Assembly (NCBI GenBank): GCA_036873755.1 | Contig: JAVTVY010037217.1 | Location: 1 to 64,000, forward strand | Length of the DNA stretch: 64,000 nucleotides | Direction: 5' to 3' | Origin: Hanleya hanleyi | Taxonomy: Eukaryota > Mollusca > Polyplacophora > Lepidopleurida > Hanleyidae | In this document: positions 63,767-64,000 of the stretch, piece after piece | How positions within the stretch are numbered: the first letter of the stretch is position 1 | Layout of the letters: each line of letters opens with the position of its first letter | Notes under the pieces: model-generated | The model's input: the letters and a program-made list of their open reading frames with translations, nothing else | What the model was told of the DNA's origin: nothing | The model's database searches: none | Made by a program: the position numbers and the translations under genes

Positions 63767-64000
63767 ATGACGGACACCCGTCCCTATGCGACTCGCATTT
63801 TACAGCATGCGACCGTGGTTAATTCACTCACGGGTTACCGAGCAGTGGTTCGGTCCATGTTTTCAGACGGCGACGACAACGAGGGGCGACGCCAGATCCT
63901 GAACGAGTTCACAGAAGCGGTCCTCGACAGAGTGCACTCGATGGAGAGGTGTGCCATCACTCACCACTACTGGACTATGACAGCCATCCTTGATGCTCGG
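63767..64000 (+). CDS. Tail-anchored small protein, element D (partial, open at window end)
   Basis: 78 codons are visible from ATG 63,767-63,769, with no stop. The start (MTDTRPYATRILQHATVVN) and GDDNEGRRQILNEFTEAV match the broken gene at 55,614-55,918, whose remaining part ends in a hydrophobic C-terminal anchor, so this protein probably continues about 30 residues beyond the window to a membrane segment. It has the extra 22 bases missing in the other copy and is read in one frame. This gene is the first main gene after the terminal region in both elements. No family was recognised, so its role is unknown. Confidence 0.7.
   Translation, partial: MTDTRPYATRILQHATVVNSLTGYRAVVRSMFSDGDDNEGRRQILNEFTEAVLDRVHSMERCAITHHYWTMTAILDAR

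Larger units (their letters stand above)
61162..64000 (+). mobile_element. Element D: left end of a Polinton, runs off the window
   Basis: It starts AGTAGTATATAGGGAGC. The first ~300 bp are duplicated in tandem (61,162 and 61,461). It contains octamer/E-box/DR1 clusters, TGACGTCACTTCCGG sites, GGAACACGGAC units, a GC-rich CGGCC tract, CCAAT boxes, two TATA boxes and the first genes on the plus strand. It is homologous to 46,663-48,240 for its first 2 kb and, in its genes, to 55.6-56.0 kb. The right end is outside the window. Confidence 0.75.

Noticed and set aside
1..64000. A protein-primed DNA polymerase B gene of the Polintons
   Set aside because: I looked for polymerase-like long frames and found none; all copies here lack it or lost it.

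Overview
This 64 kb window looks like invertebrate animal nuclear DNA that is almost entirely built of mobile elements. I place it as a marine invertebrate, perhaps a mollusc, another spiralian or a cephalochordate, but nothing here fixes the species. I found no intact host gene. The dominant residents are decayed Polinton/Maverick (adintovirus-like) elements: large virus-like DNA transposons that code for a retrovirus-type integrase, an adenovirus-type cysteine protease, a packaging ATPase and capsid proteins. No protein-primed DNA polymerase is visible in any copy.

Layout. 1-6.6 kb: AT-rich, with tandem duplications and small inverted repeats. 6.6-10.27 kb: repeat arrays and a palindromic module carrying two divergent, broken C2H2 zinc-finger genes. 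10.27-14.28 kb: a 5'-truncated L1/Tx1-type LINE. 14.3-20.4 kb: a ~158-bp satellite, a MITE and minisatellites in gene-free DNA. 20,450-27,520: element A, a 7.07-kb Polinton with ~148-bp terminal inverted repeats and a perfect 6-bp target-site duplication (ATTGTG); all its genes lie on the minus strand (truncated ATPase, two conserved ORFs, minor capsid, basic core-like protein, broken major capsid, protease). 28,546-40,509: a ~12-kb inverted-repeat structure with arms of 3.7 and 4.1 kb, each arm carrying a zinc-finger gene, plus a third zinc-finger gene with a larger C-terminal domain in the middle. 39,769-42,604: a 1,418-bp recent tandem duplication.

43,008-56,645 is bounded by a ~370-bp inverted repeat (element 3). 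It contains two further capsid/protease cassettes: copy B at 45.4-46.7 kb, interrupted by the end of another Polinton, and copy C at 50.7-54.9 kb with a doubly inactivated integrase. Between them a TA-flanked foldback MITE carries a nested TTAA-flanked piggyBac-like MITE. 56.85-60.5 kb: a broken Ty3/gypsy pol split by a minisatellite-bearing insertion. 61,162-end: the left end of element D, which runs out of the window with an apparently intact first gene.

Shared logic. Different elements reuse the same parts: termini starting AGTAGTATATA; subterminal repeats dense in matches to animal transcription-factor motifs (NRF1, CRE+ETS, DR1, octamer, E-box); CCAAT boxes; and a 3' module (TACCCA...TGGGTA hairpin, then AATAAA, then a TTG-repeat tract). 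The protease genes carry tandem repeats that recapitulate their own last codons, stop and a hairpin. Much of the window can be read as viral-style control DNA that has been copied, inverted and shortened. Motif matches and family assignments are by eye; no search was run.
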